Shown here one piece after another: positions 1 through 5,448 of a DNA stretch of 5,604 nucleotides (its first letter is position 1; each line of letters starts with the position of its first letter). A program made the position numbers and the translations under genes. The stretch comes from Pseudomonadota bacterium (GTDB lineage: Bacteria > Pseudomonadota > Gammaproteobacteria > GRL18), in contig DAOVUE010000130.1 in NCBI GenBank assembly GCA_030632745.1, positions 1 through 5,604 on the forward strand, written 5' to 3'. The notes under the pieces were generated by a model that was given only the letters and a program-made list of their open reading frames with translations, had not been told where the DNA came from and made no database searches.

Positions 1-492
1 TGTCGTTGATATTGTAATACCATTGGCAACAGCTCCCGCATTAGGTCCAACCTGAAAATAGAATGAAGTCGCACCCGAACCAATAACCTCAATGCCATTG
101 AATTGAGTTTTACTGGCTCTGTTTATTTCTTCTATAAGCTGTTGTACTTCTGTATCTAATGCGCCTCTATCCGTAGAACTATTCGTTGCATTAATAGACT
201 GTACTGATAATTCACGAATACGCTGCAGATTATTTGAAATTTCATCATAGGCACCTTCAGATGTTTGTGCTAAAGAAATCGCATCCGCCGCGTTACGTAC
301 TCCCTGATTATAACCACGAATTTGAGCTGTAAAACGTGATGCAATTGCAAGACCTGCCGCATCATCTTTTGCACTATTAATGCGTAGACCTGAAGAAAGC
401 CGCTGTAGTGATGTCTGCAGCATGGTAGAAGTATTATTTAAATTCCTCTGCGCATTTAATGAATAGATGTTAGTATTTATTACCTGTGCCAT
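1..492 (-). CDS. fliC: Flagellin, N-terminal part (truncated by the window edge)
   Basis: Flagellin is the filament subunit, exported through the flagellar type III system and polymerised outside the cell. The frame is open for 164 codons from ATG at 492 to the window edge, so only the N-terminal half is present. It begins [19 protein letters not shown], the typical D0 start, followed by [20 protein letters not shown] (about residues 32-51) and [11 protein letters not shown] (about 89-99), the conserved D1 helix that in enteric flagellins contacts TLR5. The start is well supported: AAGGAG lies 7 nt upstream. The gene follows the fliK stop by 11 bp in the same orientation, an unusual place for flagellin, which normally has its own late promoter. 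FlgL also has flagellin-like ends but lacks this strong match to flagellin D1. The family call is firm; the symbol fliC is by convention, since paralogues may exist outside the window. Confidence 0.95.
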   Translation of the reverse strand, partial: MAQVINTNIYSLNAQRNLNNTSTMLQTSLQRLSSGLRINSAKDDAAGLAIASRFTAQIRGYNQGVRNAADAISLAQTSEGAYDEISNNLQRIRELSVQSINATNSSTDRGALDTEVQQLIEEINRASKTQFNGIEVIGSGATSFYFQVGPNAGAVANGITISTT

Positions 493-498
493 TGTTAT

Positions 499-506
499 TC
501 TCCTTA
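499..506 (-). promoter_or_regulatory. Strong ribosome binding site of flagellin, overlapping the fliK stop
   Basis: On the minus strand TAAGGAGA reads through the fliK stop codon (TAA, 504-506) into a near-perfect Shine-Dalgarno, 7 nt before the flagellin ATG. It is the best ribosome binding site in the window, much better than those of fliI, fliJ or fliK. This fits a high-output gene and would let flagellin be translated independently of, or coupled to, the end of fliK. Confidence 0.85.
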
Positions 507-1079
507 AGCATAGTAATCAACAATATTTAAATCCTGTTCTCCTGAATCAATGGTATTTGATTCTGAATCATGGATATTTTCTGATAATTGTTCTTCGTCC
601 GGCATAGTGGAATTACCATGCTCATTGTTTGAACCTGATTTTGAACCTAAGCCAGCTTCCTGCTGCTGTTTTTTATCCTGATGAGATACATTCACATCAA
701 CTTGTGAAAATCCATTCTCATTCAGCATTTCTTTTAATCTGGGTATGGCATTTTCCATTGCATCTCTGGTGGTCAGGTGCAATGAAGATATATTAACCAC
801 AGCCGTTTCGCCTGTTAATTTGACTGTCGCCTCAATCGGTCCCAGATGCATGGGATTAAGCTTTATTTTTGCATGTTGAATACCATTTGAAGCCATCATG
901 GAAATTTGATTGGAGAAACCCTGATTCCAGCCCGCTTTACCAAGCATCGTTTTCACTTCTAAAGAAGCTGAATTCTGCAGATTTGCAAGGGGAGTAAAAC
1001 TGGATCGTTCTACTACAGCAGTTTGTGCTGCTGCAGCACTTGCACTTGCACTTGCACTTGAGTGTGGAGTTTGCAGCAT
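504..1079 (-). CDS. fliK: FliK C-terminal part: hook-length control / export-switch domain
   Basis: This part carries the C-terminal Flg_hook domain of FliK, which contacts FlhB and switches export from rod/hook to filament substrates. From ATG 1079 it gives 191 residues. The domain spans about residues 45-132 and includes [15 protein letters not shown] (74-88), matching the family's LxPxxLGxVEV signature, then helix [17 protein letters not shown]. An acidic, low-complexity tail follows (about 135-191). The frame stays open upstream of 1079 for another 42 codons, up to a TAG at 1206-1208, and is the same frame as the FliK N-terminal part, so this is the second half of one gene. No Shine-Dalgarno precedes ATG 1079, and no ATG, GTG or TTG lies in frame between the TAG and 1079. 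A separate C-terminal product would therefore need a weak internal start. The N-terminus begins with a serine-alanine run encoded by a 6-bp repeat. Confidence 0.85.
   Translation of the reverse strand: MLQTPHSSASASASAAAAQTAVVERSSFTPLANLQNSASLEVKTMLGKAGWNQGFSNQISMMASNGIQHAKIKLNPMHLGPIEATVKLTGETAVVNISSLHLTTRDAMENAIPRLKEMLNENGFSQVDVNVSHQDKKQQQEAGLGSKSGSNNEHGNSTMPDEEQLSENIHDSESNTIDSGEQDLNIVDYYA
1036..1059 (-). repeat. 6-bp microsatellite (4 copies) coding Ser-Ala
   Basis: Four exact tandem copies of gcactt (plus strand) encode alternating Ser-Ala near residues 8-14 of the FliK C-terminal part. The unit is a multiple of three, so copy changes would keep the frame. It probably lies in a flexible linker ahead of the hook-length domain. 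Confidence 0.8.
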
Positions 1080-1205
1080 AGCAGCCGTTTTGAAATCATT
1101 TCTAAGAGTTTGAATAGTATCCTGGCCGGCTTTTAATTTTTCATCAAAATTTTTAACACTTACAATTGGATCCTCTGAAAGAGCATGCTTATGTGATAAT
1201 TCTAT

Positions 1206-1208
1206 CTA
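1206..1208 (-). other. In-frame amber codon (TAG) splitting fliK
   Basis: The minus-strand codon TAG follows CAG and precedes ATA. The reading frame is identical on both sides (the two candidate ATGs at 2189 and 1079 differ by 1110, a multiple of three). Changing this one codon gives a continuous 561-residue FliK with a conserved C-terminal domain. A CAG-to-TAG transition would explain it. The other complete genes in the window end in TAA (fliI, fliJ, fliK) or TGA (fliG, fliH), none in TAG, so recoding is not excluded by the local data, although one site is weak evidence for it. Confidence 0.85.
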
Positions 1209-2189
1209 CTGCCGCAACCCCTCCGGCTTCGATCGCGGAGTTGAAGCATTGGTGCTTTCCGCTCCAGCATGCAAAGCAATATCCTGAGGCAACTTAGCAG
1301 AGATAATTGATGAACTTGAATTTAACTGATTAACCGAAGTTTCAGATAAGATATTTTTCTTAATAGTAAGATTATTTATAGTCTTATGCTCTGAACCTAT
1401 AGCATCAGCACTAACTACCTGATTAGCTGGTTGAGCAAAAAAAATTGGCTGAACTATTTTATTCAGTGCTGTTTCAGCTTCATCCAGGTCTTGATTTATG
1501 CTCTGTGAAATTTTTTGTTCATTGACTATTTCTTGATTTACTTTTTGTTCATCTTTTTTTTGTTCACTAACTTTTTGTTCACTTACGTCTTGTTCACTAA
1601 GAGTTTGTTCATTAATAACTTCTTTATTAACAAGAGCCTGTTGTTTGTTATTCTTCTGTTCAAAGATATTAGTCCGTGCAGAATTATTACCAGTCAATAC
1701 AGTTATATGAGAGGGTTCAGGATCAACCGTTAATCCAGTAGTATTATTTATTTCATGTGGATTAGTTGTTTTATCAGCATTAGTTAATTCATGAGTATTA
1801 ATCACTTCATTAGTTTTCGTTAGTTCATGAGTATTACTTAGTTCATCAGTATTAATCACTTCATCAGCTTTTATTAGCTCATGAATATTAATCACTTCAT
1901 TAGTTTTCGTTAGTTTATGAGTATTATTTAATTCATGAAGAGTAATATCTTGATCTGCAGCAACTTCTTTGGCTGGCAATTCATTGCCGTCTTGTGGCAA
2001 TGTTTTTTCTGTACCCTGGTTGACATCAGAACTTTCACCTTTATCCTGACCAACCTGTTGCATAAGAGCTGACTTAAAGCTATCAGTCTCTTTTACAGTA
2101 CCAGAATCCTCAGTCAACGCATGATTCAAACGGGTTTCAGTCCCTTTTTGCGCTTCTGGTCTAATATTTAATAAAGTTTCTGTTTTCAT
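1206..2189 (-). CDS. fliK: FliK N-terminal part, ends at an in-frame amber codon
   Basis: This is the N-terminal ruler and export-signal half of the flagellar hook-length control protein. Its primary sequence is poorly conserved in the family, so the call rests on position between fliJ and the FliK C-terminal domain in the same frame, and on its Gln/Asn/Ser/Thr-rich, probably extended composition. I chose ATG 2189 (MKTETLLNIRP), with a weak GAG about 4 nt upstream; a TTG at 2204 would add five residues. The product is 327 residues up to the TAG. Two tandem arrays occupy the middle: hexapeptides of form [L/V]xxTHE at about residues 81-146 and pentapeptides xxEQx at about 187-226. Neither contains Cys. 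A short GC-rich patch precedes the stop. With readthrough or a repaired codon the whole protein would be 561 residues, long for FliK. As written, the product lacks the switch domain and should not terminate hook growth properly. Confidence 0.75.
   Translation of the reverse strand: MKTETLLNIRPEAQKGTETRLNHALTEDSGTVKETDSFKSALMQQVGQDKGESSDVNQGTEKTLPQDGNELPAKEVAADQDITLHELNNTHKLTKTNEVINIHELIKADEVINTDELSNTHELTKTNEVINTHELTNADKTTNPHEINNTTGLTVDPEPSHITVLTGNNSARTNIFEQKNNKQQALVNKEVINEQTLSEQDVSEQKVSEQKKDEQKVNQEIVNEQKISQSINQDLDEAETALNKIVQPIFFAQPANQVVSADAIGSEHKTINNLTIKKNILSETSVNQLNSSSSIISAKLPQDIALHAGAESTNASTPRSKPEGLRQ
1511..1630 (-). repeat. 15-bp tandem array in fliK (about 8 units)
   Basis: About eight diverged units of consensus ttttTTGTTCACTAA (plus strand) run at a strict 15-bp period, coding pentapeptides such as VSEQK, KDEQK and VNEQK. 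The TTGTTC core (Glu-Gln) is kept in most units, while the second unit (1526-1540) and the last (1616-1630) are degenerate. The array lies in the presumed ruler segment of FliK and preserves the frame at any copy number. Confidence 0.85.
1752..1949 (-). repeat. 18-bp tandem array in fliK (11 units)
   Basis: Eleven consecutive 18-bp units, each starting near ttcat on the plus strand (1752, 1770, 1788 and so on to 1932), code hexapeptides such as LTKTNE, VINTHE and LSNTHE. A twelfth degenerate unit may extend to 1734. A two-unit block at 1788-1823 recurs at 1878-1913 with only two mismatches, which points to recent segmental duplication within the array. The period keeps the reading frame. Confidence 0.88.
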
Positions 2190-2222
2190 TTTCTCATACG
2201 TCAAAAAATTAACTTCTAATTT

Positions 2223-2252
2223 TTATACAGTTCTTGTATAACTCTTGTATAA
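2223..2252. promoter_or_regulatory. Small palindrome and direct repeats upstream of fliK (possible operator/promoter)
   Basis: TTATACA-gttct-TGTATAA (2223-2241) is a perfect 7-bp inverted repeat with a 5-nt centre. TCTTGTATAA occurs at 2232-2241 and again at 2243-2252, an 11-bp step, close to one helical turn. On the minus strand this gives several TATAC/TATAA strings 20-65 bp before the fliK start, and TTGCTT with a 17-18 bp gap to TTATAC resembles a weak sigma-70 promoter. Function is inferred only from position and symmetry. Confidence 0.3.
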
Positions 2253-2304
2253 AGAGATAAGCAACAGTCATACCAACTTTTTATTTTTATAATATTTTGT
2301 GGAT

Positions 2305-2485
2305 CATAGAGGTATTTGCAAAACATCAGATTTTCTTGCTTTTTGCCTCCCCCTTTTTCAAAGGGGGATAGAGGGGGTTTATGAACTTTAGGATTATCAA
2401 AAACTTAATTTTACAAAAAAGAAACCCTCTCAGTCCCCCTTTGAAAAAGGGGGAAGCTAAGAGCCGTTTTGCAAGAACCTCTATG
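2305..2485. repeat. 181-bp imperfect palindromic element (MITE-like)
   Basis: The two ends are inverted repeats: CATAGAGGT (2305-2313) pairs with ACCTCTATG (2477-2485), and TTGCAAAAC just inside pairs with GTTTTGCAA. Further in, each arm holds a G/C-run hairpin of its own, CCCCCTTT-nnn-AAAGGGGG, at 2349-2367 and 2434-2452, and AGGGGGTTT faces AAACCCTCT. The centre, about 40 bp (2381-2421), is AT-rich and unpaired. The trinucleotide gat flanks both ends (2302-2304, 2486-2488), which could be a 3-bp target duplication. No protein is encoded. Palindromic elements with this kind of CCCCCTTT/AAAGGGGG core are dispersed in many bacterial genomes; I do not assign a named family. In the mRNA it would form a large hairpin between fliJ and fliK. 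Confidence 0.8.
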
Positions 2486-2560
2486 GATATAAATAAGAGA
2501 TAACGTATAAGCTGAATTATGAGCGAGGAAGACGGATAGGTGAGATCTGGAACCTGGAAT

Positions 2561-3019
2561 TTAAAGCTTATTATTTATTCTTCTGTGAAAGAGAGCCTGA
2601 TTAAACTCATCCATTTGTTTTTGTTCATTTTTGTTTACTATTGTCTGTTCTTCTGTGATGTATTTTTTAGTCACTTTATTATAAATTCTTTTTTTATTAT
2701 GTTTTTCCATCCAGTGCTGTTTTTTCTGTTCGCAGATTTGTTTTTGTTTACTGATCTGCAGTCCAACAGCTTCAATACTACTATTTAAATTATTCATAAA
2801 CTTTAAAATATCCTGCAAACGATTACTACCCACCCCTTGTCTGGAGAGATCCATCATCTGTTGATTATAAGCCTCACGATAGCTATACAGTTTTTGTAAT
2901 TGGTCTTCAAGTTCCCGAACCTGAGACAAACATTGGGAATAGACAATAGCACTCTGCTGTTCTTGTTTTTCAGCCAGTCTGTTCACCGGCAGCATACGTT
3001 GTGATTTTAATTTAGACAT
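2561..3019 (-). CDS. fliJ: Flagellar export protein FliJ
   Basis: FliJ is the small coiled-coil protein that sits in the centre of the FliI hexamer like a rotary-ATPase stalk, contacts FlhA and recycles export chaperones. The 152-residue product has the usual size, starts with SKLKSQRMLPVNRLAEKQEQ, which resembles the family's basic start followed by a Glu-rich helix, and is almost entirely heptad-like charged/Gln-rich helix (about residues 15-115) without membrane segments. Its C-terminus is rich in Lys, Asn and Gln. FliJ is weakly conserved, so position directly after fliI carries much of the call. The start at 3019 lacks a Shine-Dalgarno; a 29-codon ORF in the fliI-fliJ gap ends within its first codons (ATGTCTAA) and could deliver ribosomes by coupling. 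ATG 2995 is an alternative but would remove the conserved basic start. Confidence 0.85.
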   Translation of the reverse strand: MSKLKSQRMLPVNRLAEKQEQQSAIVYSQCLSQVRELEDQLQKLYSYREAYNQQMMDLSRQGVGSNRLQDILKFMNNLNSSIEAVGLQISKQKQICEQKKQHWMEKHNKKRIYNKVTKKYITEEQTIVNKNEQKQMDEFNQALFHRRINNKL

Positions 3020-3101
3020 AGGATTGAGAACTGAGGATGAAGGGTGATTGCAATATTATTGTCACAGTTATTATCATAGTTATTTTCATAGTTATTTTCA
3101 T
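3012..3101 (-). CDS. Short hydrophobic ORF bridging fliI and fliJ (29 codons)
   Basis: Directly after the fliI TAA (3102-3104) an ATG opens a 29-codon frame, MKITMKITMIITVTIILQS and ten further residues, whose TAA (3012-3014) overlaps the fliJ start as ATGTCTAA. The repetitive start comes from a 12-bp DNA repeat. I recognise no family. It has no Shine-Dalgarno, so any translation would be by reinitiation after fliI. It may only be a spacer that coincidentally stays open, or it may serve to couple fliJ translation to fliI. The hydrophobic peptide itself is probably not functional. Confidence 0.25.
   Translation of the reverse strand: MKITMKITMIITVTIILQSPFILSSQSYV
3063..3098. repeat. 12-bp tandem repeat, 3 copies, between fliI and fliJ
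   Basis: CATAGTTATTTT occurs twice exactly (3075-3086, 3087-3098), preceded by a diverged copy CACAGTTATTAT (3063-3074). It fills much of the 82-bp fliI-fliJ gap just after the fliI stop. Confidence 0.75.
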
Positions 3102-4685
3102 TTATTGTTTATATACATTAGCAGACGCAACTCCGGGTGATAGCGTAGATTGTACAGTGGTCATCCCCTGCTGCACCTGAGTAGGTTGTGTCATAATTGT
3201 GTGCAGATCATGTAAGCTGTCTTCAATATTCATAGCAGTATCCATTCTCTGATGCAAAAAGTCCATTAAGGATGGTTCCATTTCAATGGCTTCGTCAATA
3301 TTTCTATCCGTACCATAAGCATAGGCACCTACACTGATTAAATCACGATTTTGCTGATACGTTGAATAAATTTGTTTAAAGCGTCTGGCCATTTCGAGAT
3401 GACTTTTATCAGAAATTTCTGTCATCACACGGCTGATTGATGCCTCAATATCAATGGCAGGATAATGACCCATTTCAGCCAGAGTTCGGGACAATACAAC
3501 ATGTCCATCTAAAATAGCCCTCGCTGCATCAGCAATCGGATCCTGTTGATCATCACCTTCTGTTAAAACCGTATAAAATGCTGTAATCGAACCACCGCCT
3601 TTTTCACCATTGCCTGCCCGTTCAACTAAAGCAGGCAATTTAGCAAACACAGAAGGCGGATAGCCTTTTGTTGCCGGTGGTTCGCCAATAGCCAAAGCTA
3701 TTTCACGCTGAGCCTGGGCAAAACGCGTAAGGGAATCCACCAGCAATAAAACATGCTTGCCCTGTTCGCGGAAATTTTCAGCAATACTGGTAGCCACCTG
3801 AGCTCCATGCAGGCGCATAACAGGAGACTGATCAGCCGGTACCGCAACCACAACAGAACGGGCCATCCCTTCCGGCCCTAAAATATTTTCAATAAATTCC
3901 TTGACCTCACGACCCCGTTCCCCAATAAGACCAACCACTATCACATCAGCATCAGTAAATTTTGTCATCATGCCTAACAAGACACTTTTACCCACACCAC
4001 TACCGGCAAATAATCCCATTCGCTGACCACGTCCTACTGTCAATAAAGCATTAATGGAACGAACCCCCACATCCATGGGAGTATTGATTGGATCTCTTGA
4101 TAATGGATTCATTATCTTGCCGGATAGAGGAGCTGTATGGCTGTTTTTTAAATCACCCTTACCATCCAGAGGATTACCTGAGCCATCAATAACACGACCT
4201 AATAATTCATTCCCCACCGGCACTTTATAAGCACTGGCCGAAGGTATAACCCTGGCATTGGGTAAAATACCCTCAATTCTCATGGTAGGCATAAGATAGA
4301 GTCTATCCCCTGCAAAGCCAACCACTTCAGTTTCAATAAATTTTTTATCTGCTCCTTCTACCAGACAACGGCTGCCTATAGCAGATTGACAGCCCACAGC
4401 CTCCAGAGTCATCCCCACCATCCGGGTCAGTCGGCCTTCAACAATTAAAGAAATCGGATTATTTTCAATATCATCACAATGACTTTTCAGACTTTGTGCC
4501 CATTGTGAGGCAAAATCGGGTATAGAGCCTTCAGCAAGTAAGGAGCTAGAGCCTTCAGCAGGCAAAAAGCCTTCAGCAGGCAAAGAGCCTTCAGCAAGTA
4601 AAGAGCCTTCAGTGGATAAAGAGCCTTCAGCGGATAAAGAGCCCTCAGCAAGTAAAGAGCCTTCGCCAGGAAAAGGATTATTCAT
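3102..4685 (-). CDS. fliI: Flagellum-specific ATPase FliI with repetitive N-terminal extension
   Basis: FliI is the F1-beta-like hexameric ATPase of the flagellar export apparatus, at the cytoplasmic base of the motor, where it unfolds and releases substrates with FliH and FliJ. The 527-residue product has the full catalytic core: Walker A AGSGVGKS (227-234), GERGREV (255-261) with the catalytic Glu, Walker B LLLVDS (313-318), then [18 protein letters not shown] and [15 protein letters not shown]. The N-terminal beta domain starts near [10 protein letters not shown] (82-91). Most FliI proteins have about 430-470 residues; this one is longer because residues 8-55 are repeated AEGSLx hexapeptides, plus a short Gln/Thr/Ser tail. 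No in-frame ATG, GTG or TTG lies between the array and the conserved domain, so ATG 4685 is the only reasonable start. Its Shine-Dalgarno is weak (TAAG only), and it lies 10 bp beyond the fliH stop. The N-terminus of FliI normally binds FliH, so the extension could affect that contact. Confidence 0.96.
   Translation of the reverse strand: MNNPFPGEGSLLAEGSLSAEGSLSTEGSLLAEGSLPAEGFLPAEGSSSLLAEGSIPDFASQWAQSLKSHCDDIENNPISLIVEGRLTRMVGMTLEAVGCQSAIGSRCLVEGADKKFIETEVVGFAGDRLYLMPTMRIEGILPNARVIPSASAYKVPVGNELLGRVIDGSGNPLDGKGDLKNSHTAPLSGKIMNPLSRDPINTPMDVGVRSINALLTVGRGQRMGLFAGSGVGKSVLLGMMTKFTDADVIVVGLIGERGREVKEFIENILGPEGMARSVVVAVPADQSPVMRLHGAQVATSIAENFREQGKHVLLLVDSLTRFAQAQREIALAIGEPPATKGYPPSVFAKLPALVERAGNGEKGGGSITAFYTVLTEGDDQQDPIADAARAILDGHVVLSRTLAEMGHYPAIDIEASISRVMTEISDKSHLEMARRFKQIYSTYQQNRDLISVGAYAYGTDRNIDEAIEMEPSLMDFLHQRMDTAMNIEDSLHDLHTIMTQPTQVQQGMTTVQSTLSPGVASANVYKQ
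4525..4674 (-). repeat. 18-bp tandem array coding the FliI N-terminal extension (8 units plus 6 bp)
   Basis: Units begin at 4525, 4549, 4567, 4585, 4603, 4621, 4639 and 4657, with plus-strand consensus GAGCCTTCAGCAAGTAAA. A 6-bp partial unit (gagcta) sits at 4543-4548. The array encodes [24 protein letters not shown] and similar hexapeptides. Sequence drift among units is small, suggesting recent expansion or ongoing homogenisation. Confidence 0.9.
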
Positions 4686-4696
4686 TGCTTAGACAT
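4682..4696 (-). other. Four-codon mini-ORF linking fliH stop and fliI start
   Basis: The fliH stop overlaps an ATG (TGATG). This opens ATG TCT AAG CAA TGA, whose stop overlaps the fliI ATG as ATGA. A terminating ribosome could thus step from fliH to fliI by two successive stop-start overlaps. That it acts this way is inference; the overlaps themselves are seen directly. Confidence 0.35.
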
Positions 4697-5448
4697 CATT
4701 TATTATCATCCATTATTTCATCATCCTTTCTTCCGTCTCCTGCTCTTTCATCACCCAGGATTCTAGCCGCTATTTCAGCCAGACGAGTTTCAATACTGGC
4801 ATCAATATGTGAATTTTCTGTATCAATGTAACACCCGCCGCGGTTTAACGTGGGATTTTCACTAATTGACCACCCCCTTTCTTCCATGGACGGATTGTCT
4901 TGTGCATTATCTTCTGCTGATAATTTCATACTTTCTCGAATAATTTCAGCATCCAGGGGATTTAAATGTACTTTGATTTTTTGCGAATTTGAGGGTAATA
5001 TAGAAATTGCCTGTTTAAGCACAGCTACAATTTGTTCTGGATTAACAGTAATCTCACGGCGAATAATTTGTCTCGCAGTCGCCATAGACAAGGCAAGCAA
5101 TTCTTCTTCAACACTCTTATTAACCTGCTCCAAAGGTTCAGATAACAACTTTAAAATCTGTTCAAAACGTTTAACTGTCTGTGCAACTTCAGTCTGACCC
5201 TCCTCAAGCCCCTGTTGCCGTCCTTCATCAATACCCTGAGTCAAACCTGCCTGATAACCTTCATTTTTACCTAATTGAAGCCCTTCATCATAAGCCTGTT
5301 GTTGTAAATCTTCTAATTGTCTGGCCGTCACCCGCCCTGCGTGTTCCTCTTCCTGCTGCTGTATACTCTGAACATGCGGAGCTTCCCATCGTTCATAAGC
5401 AGTCTGACTAGCACCAGAGATCACTTTATTTGCATCATTGTCAGACAT
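4696..5448 (-). CDS. fliH: Flagellar assembly protein FliH
   Basis: FliH is the elongated dimer that binds FliI, restrains its ATPase activity and docks it to FliN and the export gate. The 250-residue product shows the N-terminal RWEAP motif (20-24, with the docking Trp at 21), then eight glycines at an exact four-residue period (G56 to G84, as EGLQLGKNEGYQAG and onward), the hallmark GxxxG helix of FliH. It ends with the V/F-type-ATPase-like C-terminal domain, including GGCYIDTENSHIDASIETRL (204-223). I chose ATG 5448 over ATG 5454 or GTG 5460 because AGGTGG (5457-5462) lies 8 nt before it but only 2 nt before 5454. The start overlaps the fliG stop by 8 bp (ATGTCTGA), so fliG and fliH are translationally coupled. 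A linker at 178-190 is acidic and variable. Nothing looks broken. Confidence 0.93.
   Translation of the reverse strand: MSDNDANKVISGASQTAYERWEAPHVQSIQQQEEEHAGRVTARQLEDLQQQAYDEGLQLGKNEGYQAGLTQGIDEGRQQGLEEGQTEVAQTVKRFEQILKLLSEPLEQVNKSVEEELLALSMATARQIIRREITVNPEQIVAVLKQAISILPSNSQKIKVHLNPLDAEIIRESMKLSAEDNAQDNPSMEERGWSISENPTLNRGGCYIDTENSHIDASIETRLAEIAARILGDERAGDGRKDDEIMDDNK

Larger units (their letters stand above)
2205..2560. other. fliJ-fliK spacer without a gene
   Basis: This 356-bp gap is the only long non-coding stretch. About half of it (2305-2485) is the imperfect palindromic element described separately. The fliK-proximal 100 bp is very AT-rich, with small direct and inverted repeats and promoter-like TATA strings. 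The fliJ-proximal 75 bp (2486-2560) shows nothing I can name. I found no convincing open frame, tRNA or typical intrinsic terminator. Confidence 0.7.

Noticed and set aside
507..580. Promoter for flagellin in the 3' end of fliK
   Set aside because: A TTGATT-17-AATATT pair exists but matches sigma-70 only 4/6 at each box, and no TAAA-N15-GCCGATAA-like sigma-28 site is visible; too weak to list in AT-rich DNA.
1515..1733. Plus-strand open frame, very rich in Phe, Leu and Ile
   Set aside because: It is antisense to the Asn/Lys/Gln/Glu-rich fliK repeats; the hydrophobic look is the complement of those codons, and no ribosome site or family match supports it.
1511..1949. CRISPR-like repeats
   Set aside because: The repeats are contiguous without spacers, diverged and in frame with fliK, so they are coding tandem repeats.
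2349..2452. Intrinsic terminator between fliJ and fliK
   Set aside because: The CCCCCTTT/AAAGGGGG hairpins are not followed directly by a T-run in the transcribed direction; the nearest T-rich stretch begins about 10 nt after the stem and is interrupted. Attenuation is possible, but this is not a canonical terminator.
2540..2788. Plus-strand hydrophobic open frame resembling a small membrane protein
   Set aside because: It is antisense to the Lys/Asn/Gln-rich C-terminus of fliJ, which fits its frame and gene order; composition explains the apparent membrane segments.
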